From NCBI GenBank assembly GCA_010365215.1, contig JAAFGT010000006.1:50872-114871 (forward strand): a stretch of 64,000 bases of DNA. Reading direction: 5' to 3'. Both the position numbers and the translations under genes were made by a program. Shown piece by piece: positions 36,606 to 47,104 of this stretch (positions within the stretch are counted from its first letter, which is position 1; the number at the start of each line of letters is the position of its first letter). The notes below the pieces were generated by a model. The model did no database searches and was not told the origin of the DNA. It worked only from the letters and a program-made list of their open reading frames with translations. This stretch comes from Acidipila sp. Lineage in GTDB: Bacteria; Acidobacteriota; Terriglobia; Acidiferrales; UBA7541.

Positions 36606-38066
36606 ATGCTTTTTGATACCCCCATTTATTTCCTCTTTCTGATTTTTGTAGTGTCTCTGTATTGGCGGATGGGCTGGAGGAAACAAAACCTGTTCCTGCT
36701 GGTGGCCAGTTATTTTTTCTACGGGTGGTGGGACTGGCGCTTTCTGTTTTTGATCATCACTTCGACGGTGGTGGATTTTTATGTGGCGAAATGGATCAGC
36801 GCCTCCACCAACCCGGTCCATCGCAAGGCGCTGCTGACGTTTTCGCTGGTGCTCAATTTTACGTTCCTGGGGTTTTTCAAGTATTTCGATTTCTTTCTGG
36901 ACTCCTTCTCCAATTTTCTGGACGTTGTGGGCGTACACAATATTCCCCACAGCCTGCTCAGAATTATTCTTCCGCCGGGCATCTCCTTTTACACGTTTCA
37001 GGAGGTGGCCTATATCGTCGACGTCTATTTTGGCAAGCTGGAGGCGGCGGACTCCCTGCTGGACTACGCGTTGTTCATCGGCCTGTTTCCGCACCTCATC
37101 GCCGGACCCATCCAGCGGCCTTCGCACCTGCTGCCGCAGGTGCAAAAGCCGCGCCATTTCGATGCGGCCACATTTCTTGACGGTTGCATGCTTATTCTGA
37201 GCGGGCTTTTTCGAAAGTGCGTCATCGCGGACAACTGCGCGCTCCTGGCCAACGCCTATTTCGAAAATCGATCGAGCGCCGATTTGGTGGGGACGTTGAT
37301 TGGAGTGTACGCATTTGCCTGGCAGATCTACGGTGACTTCAGCGGCTACAGCGATATCGCGCGGGGCAGCGCCCAACTGATGGGTTTCCACTTCATGGTG
37401 AATTTTCGCCAGCCCTACCTGGCCACCAGCCTGCAGGATTTTTGGAGGCGCTGGCACATCAGCCTAAGCACCTGGCTTCGCGATTACCTTTATATCCCCC
37501 TGGGAGGAAACCGCCTGGGCGAACGGCGCACGTATGCCAACCTGATGGCCACCATGCTGCTGGGAGGGCTTTGGCACGGCGCCAACTTTACGTTTGTCAT
37601 CTGGGGAGGAATTCACGGCGGATGGTTATCACTGGAGCGATTTTTCCAGTCCACCCAGCAGCGTATATTTCGCCTAAATTCCCGGCAGTTACCGCCCAGC
37701 GCCGATCTGAATGCGCCGGCAAAACCCTGGGCTATTTCCGTTTGGCTGCAGCGGGCGTTTATATTTCACATCGTGTGTTTTAGCTGGATATTTTTCCGGG
37801 CGCGTTCTTTGGGGGACGCCTTCTCGATTTTGCGCAACCTTGGAAAATTCGTGTGGATTCCGGAATATGGCACGGCCGGTCTATTCCTGGGATGCCTGAT
37901 CCTGTTGATGCTGCTGCTCGACTTGCGCCTGGAAACCAAGAACGAGGAATACTTCGGTGCCAGCATGCCGGAATATCCGCGCGTGGCCGTAGGGCTTACG
38001 CTGGTGCTGTTAACCGTGTTATTTGCCGCAGGACAAGCAAATGCCTTTATCTACTTCCAGTTCTAA
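36606..38066 (+). CDS. MBOAT-family O-acyltransferase (AlgI-like)
   Basis: A 486-residue multipass membrane protein starting with the typical MLFDTPIYFLFLIF. Around ten helices are visible. The MBOAT signature includes DFWRRWHISLSTWLRDYLYIP and GLWHGANFTFVIWGGIHG with the catalytic histidine in the GLWHGA motif. AlgI-type proteins carry acyl groups across the membrane to exported polysaccharides or other acceptors together with an SGNH partner. That partner is encoded by the next gene, which overlaps by 26 bp. No alginate or other polysaccharide synthesis gene is in the window, so the acceptor is unknown. Confidence 0.93.
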   Translation: MLFDTPIYFLFLIFVVSLYWRMGWRKQNLFLLVASYFFYGWWDWRFLFLIITSTVVDFYVAKWISASTNPVHRKALLTFSLVLNFTFLGFFKYFDFFLDSFSNFLDVVGVHNIPHSLLRIILPPGISFYTFQEVAYIVDVYFGKLEAADSLLDYALFIGLFPHLIAGPIQRPSHLLPQVQKPRHFDAATFLDGCMLILSGLFRKCVIADNCALLANAYFENRSSADLVGTLIGVYAFAWQIYGDFSGYSDIARGSAQLMGFHFMVNFRQPYLATSLQDFWRRWHISLSTWLRDYLYIPLGGNRLGERRTYANLMATMLLGGLWHGANFTFVIWGGIHGGWLSLERFFQSTQQRIFRLNSRQLPPSADLNAPAKPWAISVWLQRAFIFHIVCFSWIFFRARSLGDAFSILRNLGKFVWIPEYGTAGLFLGCLILLMLLLDLRLETKNEEYFGASMPEYPRVAVGLTLVLLTVLFAAGQANAFIYFQF

Positions 38067-39081
38067 CGCAGCCGCTGCGCGCCCCGGCGGACCCGGTGGA
38101 CCCGGTGGATTGACCCGCGGCACGTGGCTGTTGTTTGCGTTGACCGCGCTTTTGCTGACCGGCGTGGAACTTGTGTCGAACTATGGCTTCAACCACATCA
38201 GCGCAATCCAGCGCCGAACGGTTAGAGATATAGGGGAGGCTCGCCGCTTGCGGTCCGCACCGCCAGGCCAACCGGCTACGGCCTTATTTGCCGGCAACTC
38301 TTTAATGCTTCACGGCATTGATGTGGAACGATTGCAAAGCGGCGTAAGCGCGGAGATGCGGCCCACATTTCTGCCGGTTGAATCCACCTACTATCACGAT
38401 TTTTACTACGGACTCGAGAACCTCTTGCGTCACGGGATGCGGCCGCAATATGTGATTCTGTGTCTGGGACCCACATTTATGGTTTCGACGCAGATTCGAG
38501 GAGAATATTCCGCGCACTATCTGTTTGATGCGCAAGGAATCGTAGAATACGTCCGCGAAACGCACACCCACCCGACCGAAGCGTCCTCGCTATTATTTGC
38601 TCATTTCAGCGCGTTTTACGGGGGCAGAAAAGAGATGCGCAGTTATTTGCTAACCCGATTGATCCCCGGATTCTTTGAGATGATCAAGCGTTTGACTTAC
38701 CGGCACGGCATTGTTCCCAATGACGCCGAATTATCACGAGACTTCGAAGTGCGCTTGCGCGCCCTGCGTGACCTCTGCGCACGTTATGGCGCTAGGTTCA
38801 TCTATGTGATCATGCCTTCACGGCAGGCCGGCGAAGACGCGACACTGGAGGCCGGAATCCGCACCGGCGTTCCCGTGCTCCTGCCGGTACGCAACTTCTC
38901 GTTGCCCAAGGATTACTACATCGACGAATTTCACTTGAATGAAAAAGGTGCTGCCGTTTTTAGCGACGCACTGGCCGGTTGTCTTTCGAGACTGGTCAGG
39001 TCCGGCCACGCGTCTCCGACGGCGTGCGATGGCAGGAACGCTGCTGCGGTCGGAGGAACGGATACTTCCCGCATTCCATGA
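38041..39081 (+). CDS. SGNH-type acyl-transfer partner of the MBOAT protein
   Basis: A 346-residue protein with a cytoplasmic Pro/Gly repeat, one membrane helix (TWLLFALTALLLTGVELVS, residues 28-46) and an extracytoplasmic SGNH-like domain. AGNSLML contains the nucleophile Ser87, and DEFHLNEKGAAVFS supplies the Asp-x-x-His pair. The overall pattern resembles AlgJ/DUF1574 proteins that work with MBOAT transporters. ATG 38041 has AGGA 9 bp upstream and overlaps the MBOAT stop, so expression is coupled. A 9-bp repeat encodes PGG three times near the N-terminus. Confidence 0.8.
   Translation: MPLSTSSSNAAAARPGGPGGPGGLTRGTWLLFALTALLLTGVELVSNYGFNHISAIQRRTVRDIGEARRLRSAPPGQPATALFAGNSLMLHGIDVERLQSGVSAEMRPTFLPVESTYYHDFYYGLENLLRHGMRPQYVILCLGPTFMVSTQIRGEYSAHYLFDAQGIVEYVRETHTHPTEASSLLFAHFSAFYGGRKEMRSYLLTRLIPGFFEMIKRLTYRHGIVPNDAELSRDFEVRLRALRDLCARYGARFIYVIMPSRQAGEDATLEAGIRTGVPVLLPVRNFSLPKDYYIDEFHLNEKGAAVFSDALAGCLSRLVRSGHASPTACDGRNAAAVGGTDTSRIP
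38083..38109. repeat. Three 9-bp repeats encoding Pro-Gly-Gly
   Basis: CCCGGTGGA occurs three times in tandem (first copy CCCGGCGGA) in the cytoplasmic N-terminus of the SGNH gene, just before the membrane helix. Confidence 0.8.
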
Positions 39082-39127
39082 ACGTCTTTGAAGGTCCCTC
39101 AGCTTGGGACGGCAATATTCTTGCGGG

Positions 39128-39844
39128 CTACAAAATTCGAATGTCTTGCGAAGGCGGTTTGGTGCCGTGGATAAGCAGCGCGCCTTCGGCGCGAAAAGCT
39201 TTTAATTCCGCGGCGTCTCGAAACCAGCGGCCGGTGTAGACCTCGGGCGCGGGGGTATCGTCCACGATGCGCTGATGCCAGACATCAGCAAACCCGGCCG
39301 CACGAAACATTTCCGCCCACTGGTGCGCTGACAGCAAGTGCGTTTCTACCGCGAGGAGCGGGCCCCACTGGTGGCAGTGCGGGTTGTCTTGAAAATAGTT
39401 GATGAGCACCCACGCTGAGCCTTGCTCGCGCAGCACACGAAAGATCTCCGCCATGCCGCGCGCCGGCTGGGGCCAGTAGTAGGCCGACTCCACGGAAATC
39501 GCCTGGTCGAAGAAATTGTTCTGCCAGGGAATTTCATCGCAGGCCGCGGCGACCACCATCACGTTGTCGAGGTCGGCGCAGTATTTGCGCGCGCGGCGCA
39601 CCATCTGGTCGGCCACGTCCGTGCCAATCACGCGGCCGTCCGGGCAGCGCGCCGCGAGCGTGCGCAGCAGCCAGCCTGCGCCGCAGCCTATATCGAGGAC
39701 GTTATCCTCAGGGGCGAGCTCCATCAGCGCCAAAGTCTTTTCCGCGATCAGCCGGTGATCGCGCTCCATTTCCTCGCCGCGGCCGGCGTCGGCCCAGCGG
39801 TTGAATTCTTCACGAAGCTCCTCGTTATTGGCGGATTCGGGCAT
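39128..39844 (-). CDS. Class I SAM-dependent methyltransferase
   Basis: A 238-residue methyltransferase. NVLDIGCGAGWLLRTLA is motif I, VIGTDVADQMVRRARK contains the acidic residue for SAM ribose, and NFFDQAISVESAYYW with AEIFRVLREQG are motifs II and III of the UbiE/Methyltransf_11 type. Substrate is not predictable from the sequence. It lies 85 bp downstream of thiC on the same strand and may be read through from it, and converges with the SGNH gene. Confidence 0.88.
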   Translation of the reverse strand: MPESANNEELREEFNRWADAGRGEEMERDHRLIAEKTLALMELAPEDNVLDIGCGAGWLLRTLAARCPDGRVIGTDVADQMVRRARKYCADLDNVMVVAAACDEIPWQNNFFDQAISVESAYYWPQPARGMAEIFRVLREQGSAWVLINYFQDNPHCHQWGPLLAVETHLLSAHQWAEMFRAAGFADVWHQRIVDDTPAPEVYTGRWFRDAAELKAFRAEGALLIHGTKPPSQDIRIL

Positions 39845-39928
39845 GTGGAGTGGGAGGGATTTCTCGGGCCGGAAAACCGGCCCGTACCATGACGAAAAAT
39901 ATTGCGGCAGCTTATTTCTCGATCCTGC

Positions 39929-41359
<1,431 letters not shown>

Positions 41360-41390
41360 TCAGATAGGAAGTGATTACGCCCGCGAACTG

Positions 41391-41419
41391 GAATTATCGC
41401 GTCCAATTAGAATTATCGC
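41391..41419. repeat. Direct repeat GAATTATCGC, two copies 19 bp apart
   Basis: The 10-bp word GAATTATCGC is at 41391-41400 and 41410-41419 between thiC and the DinB-like gene. On the thiC strand each reads GCGATAATTC, and the distal one forms an extended -10 element (TGCGATAAT). It could be the thiC promoter or a regulator site. Confidence 0.5.
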
Positions 41420-41464
41420 ACTGGGCAGCCATCGTAGCAACCTGCGCCCGCGAGCGCGCAAAAG

Positions 41465-41494
41465 TTGCCAGCAAGCGCACATAGAGGGTATATG
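41465..41494 (+). promoter_or_regulatory. Candidate promoter of the DinB-like gene
   Basis: TTGCCA (41465-41470) and TATATG (41489-41494) with 18 bp between them. A 9-bp hairpin (41499-41522, one G-U pair) follows in the leader before the ribosome site GGGGAGG. Confidence 0.35.
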
Positions 41495-41548
41495 TAGGCC
41501 CCATGGAATGGGCTCCGTGGGGAGGGAAACTCAATCGGGGAGGAAAAC

Positions 41549-42121
41549 ATGAAACGACGCAGTATTATTTTATTGGGAATGGCAACAGTGCTCGGGCTAA
41601 CCGCGGGAACGCAAACGTTGCGAGGGCAGGCTGCGGCGGCGAAGGCGCCGCCGAAGATTGGCGAGGAAGTATTGGGGCAGTGGAACGACATCGGACGCAA
41701 GCTGATTGCCATGGCGGAAGATTTTCCCGAAGCCAAATATGAATTCAAACCCACACCGGAGGTGCGAACGTTCGCCGCGCAACTGCTGCACGTAGCCTCG
41801 ACGAACTTCGGGCTGGTGAATGCCATTTCCGGAAAGAAAATGGGACCCACCGAAAACGACCCTTCCCGCGACACCTACAAGACCAAGGCGGACGTGGTGG
41901 CACTATTAAAAAAATCATTTGCCGACGGCGCCAGGGTGATCAAGGAGCACGAAGGCCGAATGATGGAGATATTCAAGGATCCGGAGTCGGGAAATCCGGA
42001 AAGTGAAGTGGGTGCGTGGTTGGGTTATGCGGAACATTCCGGGGAACATTACGGGCAACTGGTAGTTTATTACCGTCTCTCCGGCATGGTGCCGCCGGAA
42101 TCGCGGCCTAAACCGAAATAG
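41549..42121 (+). CDS. Exported DinB-family protein
   Basis: A 190-residue DinB/YfiT four-helix-bundle protein with a signal peptide (ILLGMATVLGLTAGTQTLRGQ). Conserved metal-site histidines are in QLLHVAS and EHSGEHYGQLVVYYR. Most DinB proteins are cytoplasmic and some act as thiol transferases; exported ones are common in this phylum and uncharacterised. GGGGAGG 7 bp before the ATG gives strong translation. It is divergent from thiC and converges with the YyaL-like gene. Confidence 0.87.
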   Translation: MKRRSIILLGMATVLGLTAGTQTLRGQAAAAKAPPKIGEEVLGQWNDIGRKLIAMAEDFPEAKYEFKPTPEVRTFAAQLLHVASTNFGLVNAISGKKMGPTENDPSRDTYKTKADVVALLKKSFADGARVIKEHEGRMMEIFKDPESGNPESEVGAWLGYAEHSGEHYGQLVVYYRLSGMVPPESRPKPK

Positions 42122-42152
42122 TTTCCCATGCCAGTTTTCCAACGGGGTCCGG

Positions 42153-44264
42153 CTACGACGCTGCGGAGGTAGATGAGCGAGAGGTTAGCAGCGCTTTCAG
42201 CTCCGCGGCGTCGCCAGTGGGTGGCTGGCAGGTGGTTCCCACGCAGACGAGCGCTTGTGCGCCGCCGCTATGGAGATGAGGAATAGTTTCCGCCAGCGCG
42301 GACGGCAACGTCTGCGCCGCCAGGATTTCCGGAGTGACGCGCAATACTGTCTTGCCAAAATGGTAGACGCCTAAGGCTACGCGTTCCAGACGGTCCGCGG
42401 CGGCATCACCCGCGGCGCCGGTAATCACCACCTGCAGCGGATGGCGTGAATGCAGGATAGCGGCGAGGGCATAGCTGGCGGCGAAAAGCCCGTACTGCGG
42501 GACCACCCCGGCAAACGCTTCGAGCGTGGCCTGAGCGCGCTCGAGATAGCGCGCCTCCCCGGTGTAGGCGTGCAGGCGGTCGAGGACTATGGCGGCCACG
42601 GAATTTCCTGACGGAGTTGAGGAGTCCTGCAGGGGCTTGCGCCGCATTTCCAAACCACCCAGCGGATCGGCGGTAGCGCTGCGGTCGTAGAATCCGCCAC
42701 CCTCGGCGTCGTTAAACTGATCGAGGACCAGGTTCATGGAGCGCACGGCAAAATCGAAGTAGCGGCGGTCGAGCGTGGCCTCGAAGGCATCGAGCAACGC
42801 GGCAGCGGTGAATACCTGATCGTCGAGGACGCCGTCGAGGCGCGGGCCGCCCACGCGGTGGGCGAAGCCTTTCGTACCGTCCCAAGATTCCGCAAGAATG
42901 CGGTCGAGGGTGCGCAGGGCGAAGAGTTTGCAATCTTCGCGCTGCAGCACGCGCGCGGCGTCGAGATAGGCGGAGACGAACAACGCGCTCCAGCCGACGT
43001 AGACGGTGGTATCGATGTAGGGCGTGGGCCGCAGGAGACGAGCGGCGAGCATCTTTTTACGCGCGGCGGCAAGCAGCTCGCGGACGGAGTGATCGGCCTT
43101 GCCAAGTTGCGCGGCGATTTCGGCGATTTCCCCGGCAATAAAAAGAACATTCTTCGCCGGGTTGTGATGCATCTCGCCGTGTGCTTCGACATCGTAATAA
43201 CGCTCGATGACGCGTGATTCTTCCTGGTCGAGAACCGCGCGCGCCTCGTCGACCGTCCAGGTAAAGTAGTCGCCGTCGTCGTCGAGCGAGATGTCGGCAT
43301 CCTGGCTGGTGTAGAACCCGCCGCGGCTGCGATCGCTGAGCACGGCATCGGCCCAGCCAATAATCCCTTCAGCCACTTCACGAAAGAGCGCGTTGCCGGT
43401 GACCTGGTAGCCATGAACGTAATTGGCCAGGAGCTGCGAATTGTCGTAAGCCATTTTCTCAAAATGCGGCACGCGCCATTGCTCGTCCACGGAATAGCGA
43501 TGGAAGCCGCCGGCAAGCTGGTCGTAGACGCCACCCCGCGCCATTTTCGTGAGCGTGGAGTCGAGCACCGTGCGCAAATGTTTTTCACCGGTGGCCAGGT
43601 AACGATCGGCCACCAGGTCGAGCGCTCCGGGATGCGGAAATTTCGGCGCGCGTCCGAAACCTCCGTTGCGCAGATCGAACTGGCGCACGATGGTGTCGGT
43701 CATCTCGTCGGCGATGCGCGGATTGAAGTCCGCGCGCGCGCCGGCAAACAGCTCGGCCTTGGCTACCGTTTCCGCCAGCGCACTGGCCGAGTGGTCGACG
43801 TCGGCGCGGCGAGTGCGGTAGGAATCCGCAATCGCCAGCAGGATTTGCCGGAAGCCCGGGCGGCCCATCGCGGCATCGGGCGGAAAATAAGTGCCACCAA
43901 AAAACGGCCGGCCATCGGGAGTCAGGAACCCGGTGAGTGGCCAGCCGCCCTGACCGGAGATGGCGCTGACGGCAACCTGATAACGCGCGTCGACGTCGGG
44001 GCGCTCGTCGCGGTCGACCTTCACAGCCACATAATTCTGATTGATGATTGCGGCGATCTCGGGATTCTCGTAACTCTCGCGATCGATGACGTGGCACCAG
44101 TGGCACCACACCGCGCCAATATCCAGGAGAATGGGCTTGTCTTCGTGCCTCGCGCGCGCGAAAGCCTCTTCGCCCCATTCGTGCCAATCGATGGGCTGAT
44201 GGGCGGCGGAGCGCAGATAGGCGCTGGCGGAATTATTTAGCCGGTTAGCAGGGGGCGTAGTCAC
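42153..44264 (-). CDS. YyaL/SSP411-like thioredoxin-domain protein
   Basis: A 703-residue protein. Residues 1-165 are a thioredoxin-like DUF255 domain with Cys54 and Cys57 in GAVWCHWCHVI, NYVAVKVDRDERPDVDARY and GWPLTGFLTPDGRPFFGGTY. The remainder is an (alpha/alpha)6 barrel of the N-acylglucosamine-epimerase type (HFEKMAYDNSQLL, YTSQDADISLDDDGDYFTW). The architecture is widely conserved but its reaction is unknown. Start is GTG 44264 with AGGA 5 bp upstream. It follows the DUF2203 gene by 65 bp on the same strand. Confidence 0.92.
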   Translation of the reverse strand: MTTPPANRLNNSASAYLRSAAHQPIDWHEWGEEAFARARHEDKPILLDIGAVWCHWCHVIDRESYENPEIAAIINQNYVAVKVDRDERPDVDARYQVAVSAISGQGGWPLTGFLTPDGRPFFGGTYFPPDAAMGRPGFRQILLAIADSYRTRRADVDHSASALAETVAKAELFAGARADFNPRIADEMTDTIVRQFDLRNGGFGRAPKFPHPGALDLVADRYLATGEKHLRTVLDSTLTKMARGGVYDQLAGGFHRYSVDEQWRVPHFEKMAYDNSQLLANYVHGYQVTGNALFREVAEGIIGWADAVLSDRSRGGFYTSQDADISLDDDGDYFTWTVDEARAVLDQEESRVIERYYDVEAHGEMHHNPAKNVLFIAGEIAEIAAQLGKADHSVRELLAAARKKMLAARLLRPTPYIDTTVYVGWSALFVSAYLDAARVLQREDCKLFALRTLDRILAESWDGTKGFAHRVGGPRLDGVLDDQVFTAAALLDAFEATLDRRYFDFAVRSMNLVLDQFNDAEGGGFYDRSATADPLGGLEMRRKPLQDSSTPSGNSVAAIVLDRLHAYTGEARYLERAQATLEAFAGVVPQYGLFAASYALAAILHSRHPLQVVITGAAGDAAADRLERVALGVYHFGKTVLRVTPEILAAQTLPSALAETIPHLHSGGAQALVCVGTTCQPPTGDAAELKALLTSRSSTSAAS

Positions 44265-44329
44265 TTAGTTCCTCGTCAGGGATGGTGATGGCAAAAGCCG
44301 GTTGCTGCGCGCTGTCAAGTGAATTGCCG

Positions 44330-44782
44330 TCAGTGAACCGGAGGCGTGGGCTCGGGGTGACGCGGATCGAGGGGTTTGCGTCCGTCGAATCCTTCGTCCT
44401 GGCGATGATAGAAGCGAATGCGATCTTCGCCCAGCCGCCAGCAGAGATAGACTTCCTCATCGTTGATCACCGCCGGAAAATCGAGGAGCCCGACGTCGAG
44501 GTCCTTGACCACGCAGCCGGTGGCTTCAATACGCGTGAGTGCGCCGCGGATCGCTTCATTGAGGCGATCCTGTTCGACGCGCAATTTTTCCAGGGGACCG
44601 CGCGTGACCAGGGCTCCACCCAGCATGGCAATGCGTTGCGCGGCTTGCTGAAGCTGCTCGTCGACATGGCCGATCTTGCGTCCCAGCTCGATCGCTTCGA
44701 TGAGCAATGGTTCCACCTCGGTGCGCGTGCGCTCCGCTTCGGTCAAGGTGAAGTATTTGGGGTCTCGGGCGTCGTCAGTCAT
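44330..44782 (-). CDS. DUF2203 family protein
   Basis: A 150-residue protein: KYFTLTEAERTRTEVEPLL at the N-terminus, a helical hairpin, and the C-terminal DUF2203 signature GCVVKDLDVGLLDFPAVI followed by EEVYLCWRLGEDRIRFYH. These proteins are small, cytoplasmic and of unknown function, often near metabolic genes. The frame extends 19 codons upstream through a tandem repeat; ATG 44780-44782 gives the family start. nadA lies upstream on the same strand. Confidence 0.85.
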   Translation of the reverse strand: MTDDARDPKYFTLTEAERTRTEVEPLLIEAIELGRKIGHVDEQLQQAAQRIAMLGGALVTRGPLEKLRVEQDRLNEAIRGALTRIEATGCVVKDLDVGLLDFPAVINDEEVYLCWRLGEDRIRFYHRQDEGFDGRKPLDPRHPEPTPPVH

Positions 44783-44786
44783 ATTT

Positions 44787-44830
44787 TTCGCAACATGTTC
44801 GCAACACGTTCGCAACTTTTTCGCAATGGG
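44787..44830. repeat. Four tandem 11-bp repeats before the DUF2203 gene
   Basis: Four consecutive 11-bp units begin with TTCGCAA (TTCGCAACATG, TTCGCAACACG, TTCGCAACTTT, TTCGCAATGGG). The 11-bp period is close to one DNA turn, so a protein could bind all copies on one face. The array ends 5 bp before the ATG of the DUF2203 gene and starts 22 bp after the nadA stop. Confidence 0.85.
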
Positions 44831-44851
44831 AATAGCCATGGATCAGCGCAG

Positions 44852-46024
44852 CTACTTCAAGCTGAGCATGCGGTCGAGAGCTACCTTGGCCCAGCCGCGC
44901 GTCTTGTCGTCCACGGCGATGCGGTTGACTACCCGGCCTTCGCCCAGGTTTTCGAGCACCCACAGCAGGTGGTGAGGGGTGATACGAAACATGGTGGTGC
45001 AGACGCAAACGTGCGGGTCGAGCGAGATGACGGTGCGGTCGGGAAACATTTTTGCCAGGCGATTCACCAGGTGAATCTCCGTGCCCACTGCCCAGGCGCT
45101 GCCCGGTTCGGCGGCGCTGATGGTGCGCAGGATGCGGTCGGTGGAACCCACCACATCGGCGGCCTGCACCACCTCGAAACGGCACTCCGGATGCACGATG
45201 ACCTTCATGCCGGGATTCTCTTTCCGCACTTTCTCGATGTGCTCCGGCAAAAAGCGCTGGTGCACCGAACAGTATCCCTTCCATAAAATCACGCGGGCGT
45301 TGCGCAGCGCTTCGGGCGTGTTGCCGCCCATCTCGAGATGCGGATCCCAGACCACCATGCGATCGAGCGGGATACCCATCTGGAACGCGGTATTGCGCCC
45401 CAAGTGTTCATCGGGCAGGAACAGGACGCGCTCGCCGCGCTGGAAGGACCATTCCATCACTTTGGCCGCGTTGGAGCTGGTGACTACGGCGCCGCCATGC
45501 TCGCCGGTGAATGCTTTAATCGCCGCGGTGGAATTCATATAAGTGACCGGCACCACGCGCAGATCGCCGAGCGAGGCGAGCTCCGCCCAGCATGTTTCCA
45601 CCTGGCCGATGTCGGCCATGTCGGCCATGGAACAGCCCGCGCTCAAGTCCGGCAGGATGACCTGCTGGTGAGGCTGGCGCACTACGTCGGCGCTCTCCGC
45701 CATGAAATGGACGCCACAGAAGACGATGTATTTCGCGCTGGAATTGGCGGCTTGCTGCGAGAGCTGCAGGGAGTCGCCGCGGAAGTCGGCGAATTTAACG
45801 ACTTCATCGCGCTGGTAGTGATGCCCGAGGATAACTACGTCCGAGCCAAGACGCGCCTTGGCCGCGGTAATGCGTGCGTCGAGCGAGCTATCGGGAACCA
45901 GCAGATAGCTGTCGAAATCGCAGCCTACCCCTTTCTCTTTTTCAGGCACGAGAACGGTCGCGGGCTGCGGCTTACCTACCAGCTTTCCGATATCGATTAA
46001 CGTAGACATTCGAGGTGTCTGCAT
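44852..46024 (-). CDS. nadA: Quinolinate synthase NadA
   Basis: A 390-residue NadA with the three ligands of its [4Fe-4S] cluster: the cysteines in FCGVHFMAESADV, HPECRFEV and in the DPHVCVCTTM segment. DVVILGHHYQRDEVVKFADF and DLSAGCSMADM are further core motifs. It condenses iminoaspartate with dihydroxyacetone phosphate in NAD synthesis. ATG 46024 or 46009 is the start. nadB and nadC are not in the window. moaA is 57 bp upstream on the same strand. Confidence 0.96.
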   Translation of the reverse strand: MQTPRMSTLIDIGKLVGKPQPATVLVPEKEKGVGCDFDSYLLVPDSSLDARITAAKARLGSDVVILGHHYQRDEVVKFADFRGDSLQLSQQAANSSAKYIVFCGVHFMAESADVVRQPHQQVILPDLSAGCSMADMADIGQVETCWAELASLGDLRVVPVTYMNSTAAIKAFTGEHGGAVVTSSNAAKVMEWSFQRGERVLFLPDEHLGRNTAFQMGIPLDRMVVWDPHLEMGGNTPEALRNARVILWKGYCSVHQRFLPEHIEKVRKENPGMKVIVHPECRFEVVQAADVVGSTDRILRTISAAEPGSAWAVGTEIHLVNRLAKMFPDRTVISLDPHVCVCTTMFRITPHHLLWVLENLGEGRVVNRIAVDDKTRGWAKVALDRMLSLK

Positions 46025-46080
46025 TCCCTGCTACCAGCGCTCTCTATCTTCTCTCCGGCAGGAGCAGTTTTCCAGTGCTA

Positions 46081-47061
46081 CTAGCCGCCAATGTAAACCA
46101 TGGTGCGGGAAGGCTGCGCGAAGCCGGGCTCATTGATGCGATGGCCTTCCTCTTTTTCCATCACTCTCTCTTCGATGAATGCCGCAAGCTGTTGGTCACT
46201 TGCGTTTCCACGAAGCAGCGGTTTCAGATCGTGATCTTCCGAGCTGAACAGGCAGGTGCGCATTTTGCCGTCCGCGGTGATGCGGATGCGCGAGCAAAAA
46301 CCGCAAAACGGCTGGGTGACCGGGGCAATCAGTCCGATCTCGCCCGGGCTATCGGCAAAGGCGAACTTGCGCGCCGTTTCGCTGCGCTCGTGGGCGATGG
46401 GCACAAGCTCCCAAAGCGCTTCGATGCGGCGTTTTACTTCCGCAGCGGGAACGACCAGATCGCGGGACCAGTGGCGGTCGGCATCGAGGGGCATGAACTC
46501 GATAAAGCGCATGCTGATGCCCGTCTCGCGAGCCAGCCGTGCGAAGGCTTCCACTTCGTCGTCGTTGATGCCGCGCACCAGCACGGCATTCACCTTCACC
46601 GGGCGGAGCGAACTGGCCTGGGCCGCCTGGATTCCGGCCATCACGCTGGCGAACTTGCGGGTGCGCGTGATGCGCTCGAATTTTTCCGGGTCCAGCGAAT
46701 CGAGGCTGATGTTAATTCGGTCGAGGCCCGCGGCGATGAGCGCGTGGCAACGCTCCGCCACCAACTGGCCGTTGGTGGTCATGGAAAGATCTTGCACGCC
46801 AAGTTTTTTCAGGCGGGCGATAAATTCTTCGACGCCGGGCCGCACCATAGGCTCGCCACCGGTCACGCGGACTTTGCGAATCCCCAGCGCCAGCAATACG
46901 CGCGCCAGGCGTTCCAGCTCGTCCCATTGCAGGAGCTCATCCACCGGGCGATAGTTTTCGGGATCGGCGGAACGGCAATAGACGCAGCGGAAATTGCAGC
47001 GATCGGTGACGGAGATGCGCAGATCGGTTATCTGGCGGCCGAATTTGTCGAGAAGCGGCAT
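46081..47061 (-). CDS. moaA: GTP 3',8-cyclase MoaA
   Basis: A 326-residue radical-SAM enzyme. The first cluster is bound by Cys22, Cys26 and Cys29 (DRCNFRCVYC), the second by the C-terminal PFCGFCSRIRIT and RTCLF cysteines, and the protein ends in the Gly-Gly tail that MoaA needs for catalysis. It makes the first intermediate of molybdenum cofactor. No moaC, moeA or moaE gene is in the window. A terminator hairpin sits 9 bp upstream of the start codon within a structured leader. Confidence 0.97.
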   Translation of the reverse strand: MPLLDKFGRQITDLRISVTDRCNFRCVYCRSADPENYRPVDELLQWDELERLARVLLALGIRKVRVTGGEPMVRPGVEEFIARLKKLGVQDLSMTTNGQLVAERCHALIAAGLDRINISLDSLDPEKFERITRTRKFASVMAGIQAAQASSLRPVKVNAVLVRGINDDEVEAFARLARETGISMRFIEFMPLDADRHWSRDLVVPAAEVKRRIEALWELVPIAHERSETARKFAFADSPGEIGLIAPVTQPFCGFCSRIRITADGKMRTCLFSSEDHDLKPLLRGNASDQQLAAFIEERVMEKEEGHRINEPGFAQPSRTMVYIGG

Positions 47062-47069
47062 AGGGTTAT

Positions 47070-47104
47070 AAAAAATCGCCCAAATCCGTGCGGAAATTTG
47101 GGCG
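47070..47104 (-). terminator. Terminator-like hairpin in the moaA leader
   Basis: On the minus strand a 9-bp stem (CGCCCAAAT with ATTTGGGCG, extended by three more pairs past a 2-nt bulge) is followed at once by a run of six T. The run ends 9 bp before the moaA ATG. The arrangement suits transcription attenuation rather than the end of an upstream gene, because the upstream gene is divergent. Confidence 0.7.

Noticed and set aside
36474..37457. 327-codon frame opposite the MBOAT gene
   Set aside because: The MBOAT gene has the right start, membrane helices and catalytic motif; this frame is Gln/Lys/Arg-rich shadow sequence.
44787..44830. 11-bp repeat array as a short CRISPR
   Set aside because: Units are contiguous without spacers, and no cas gene is present.
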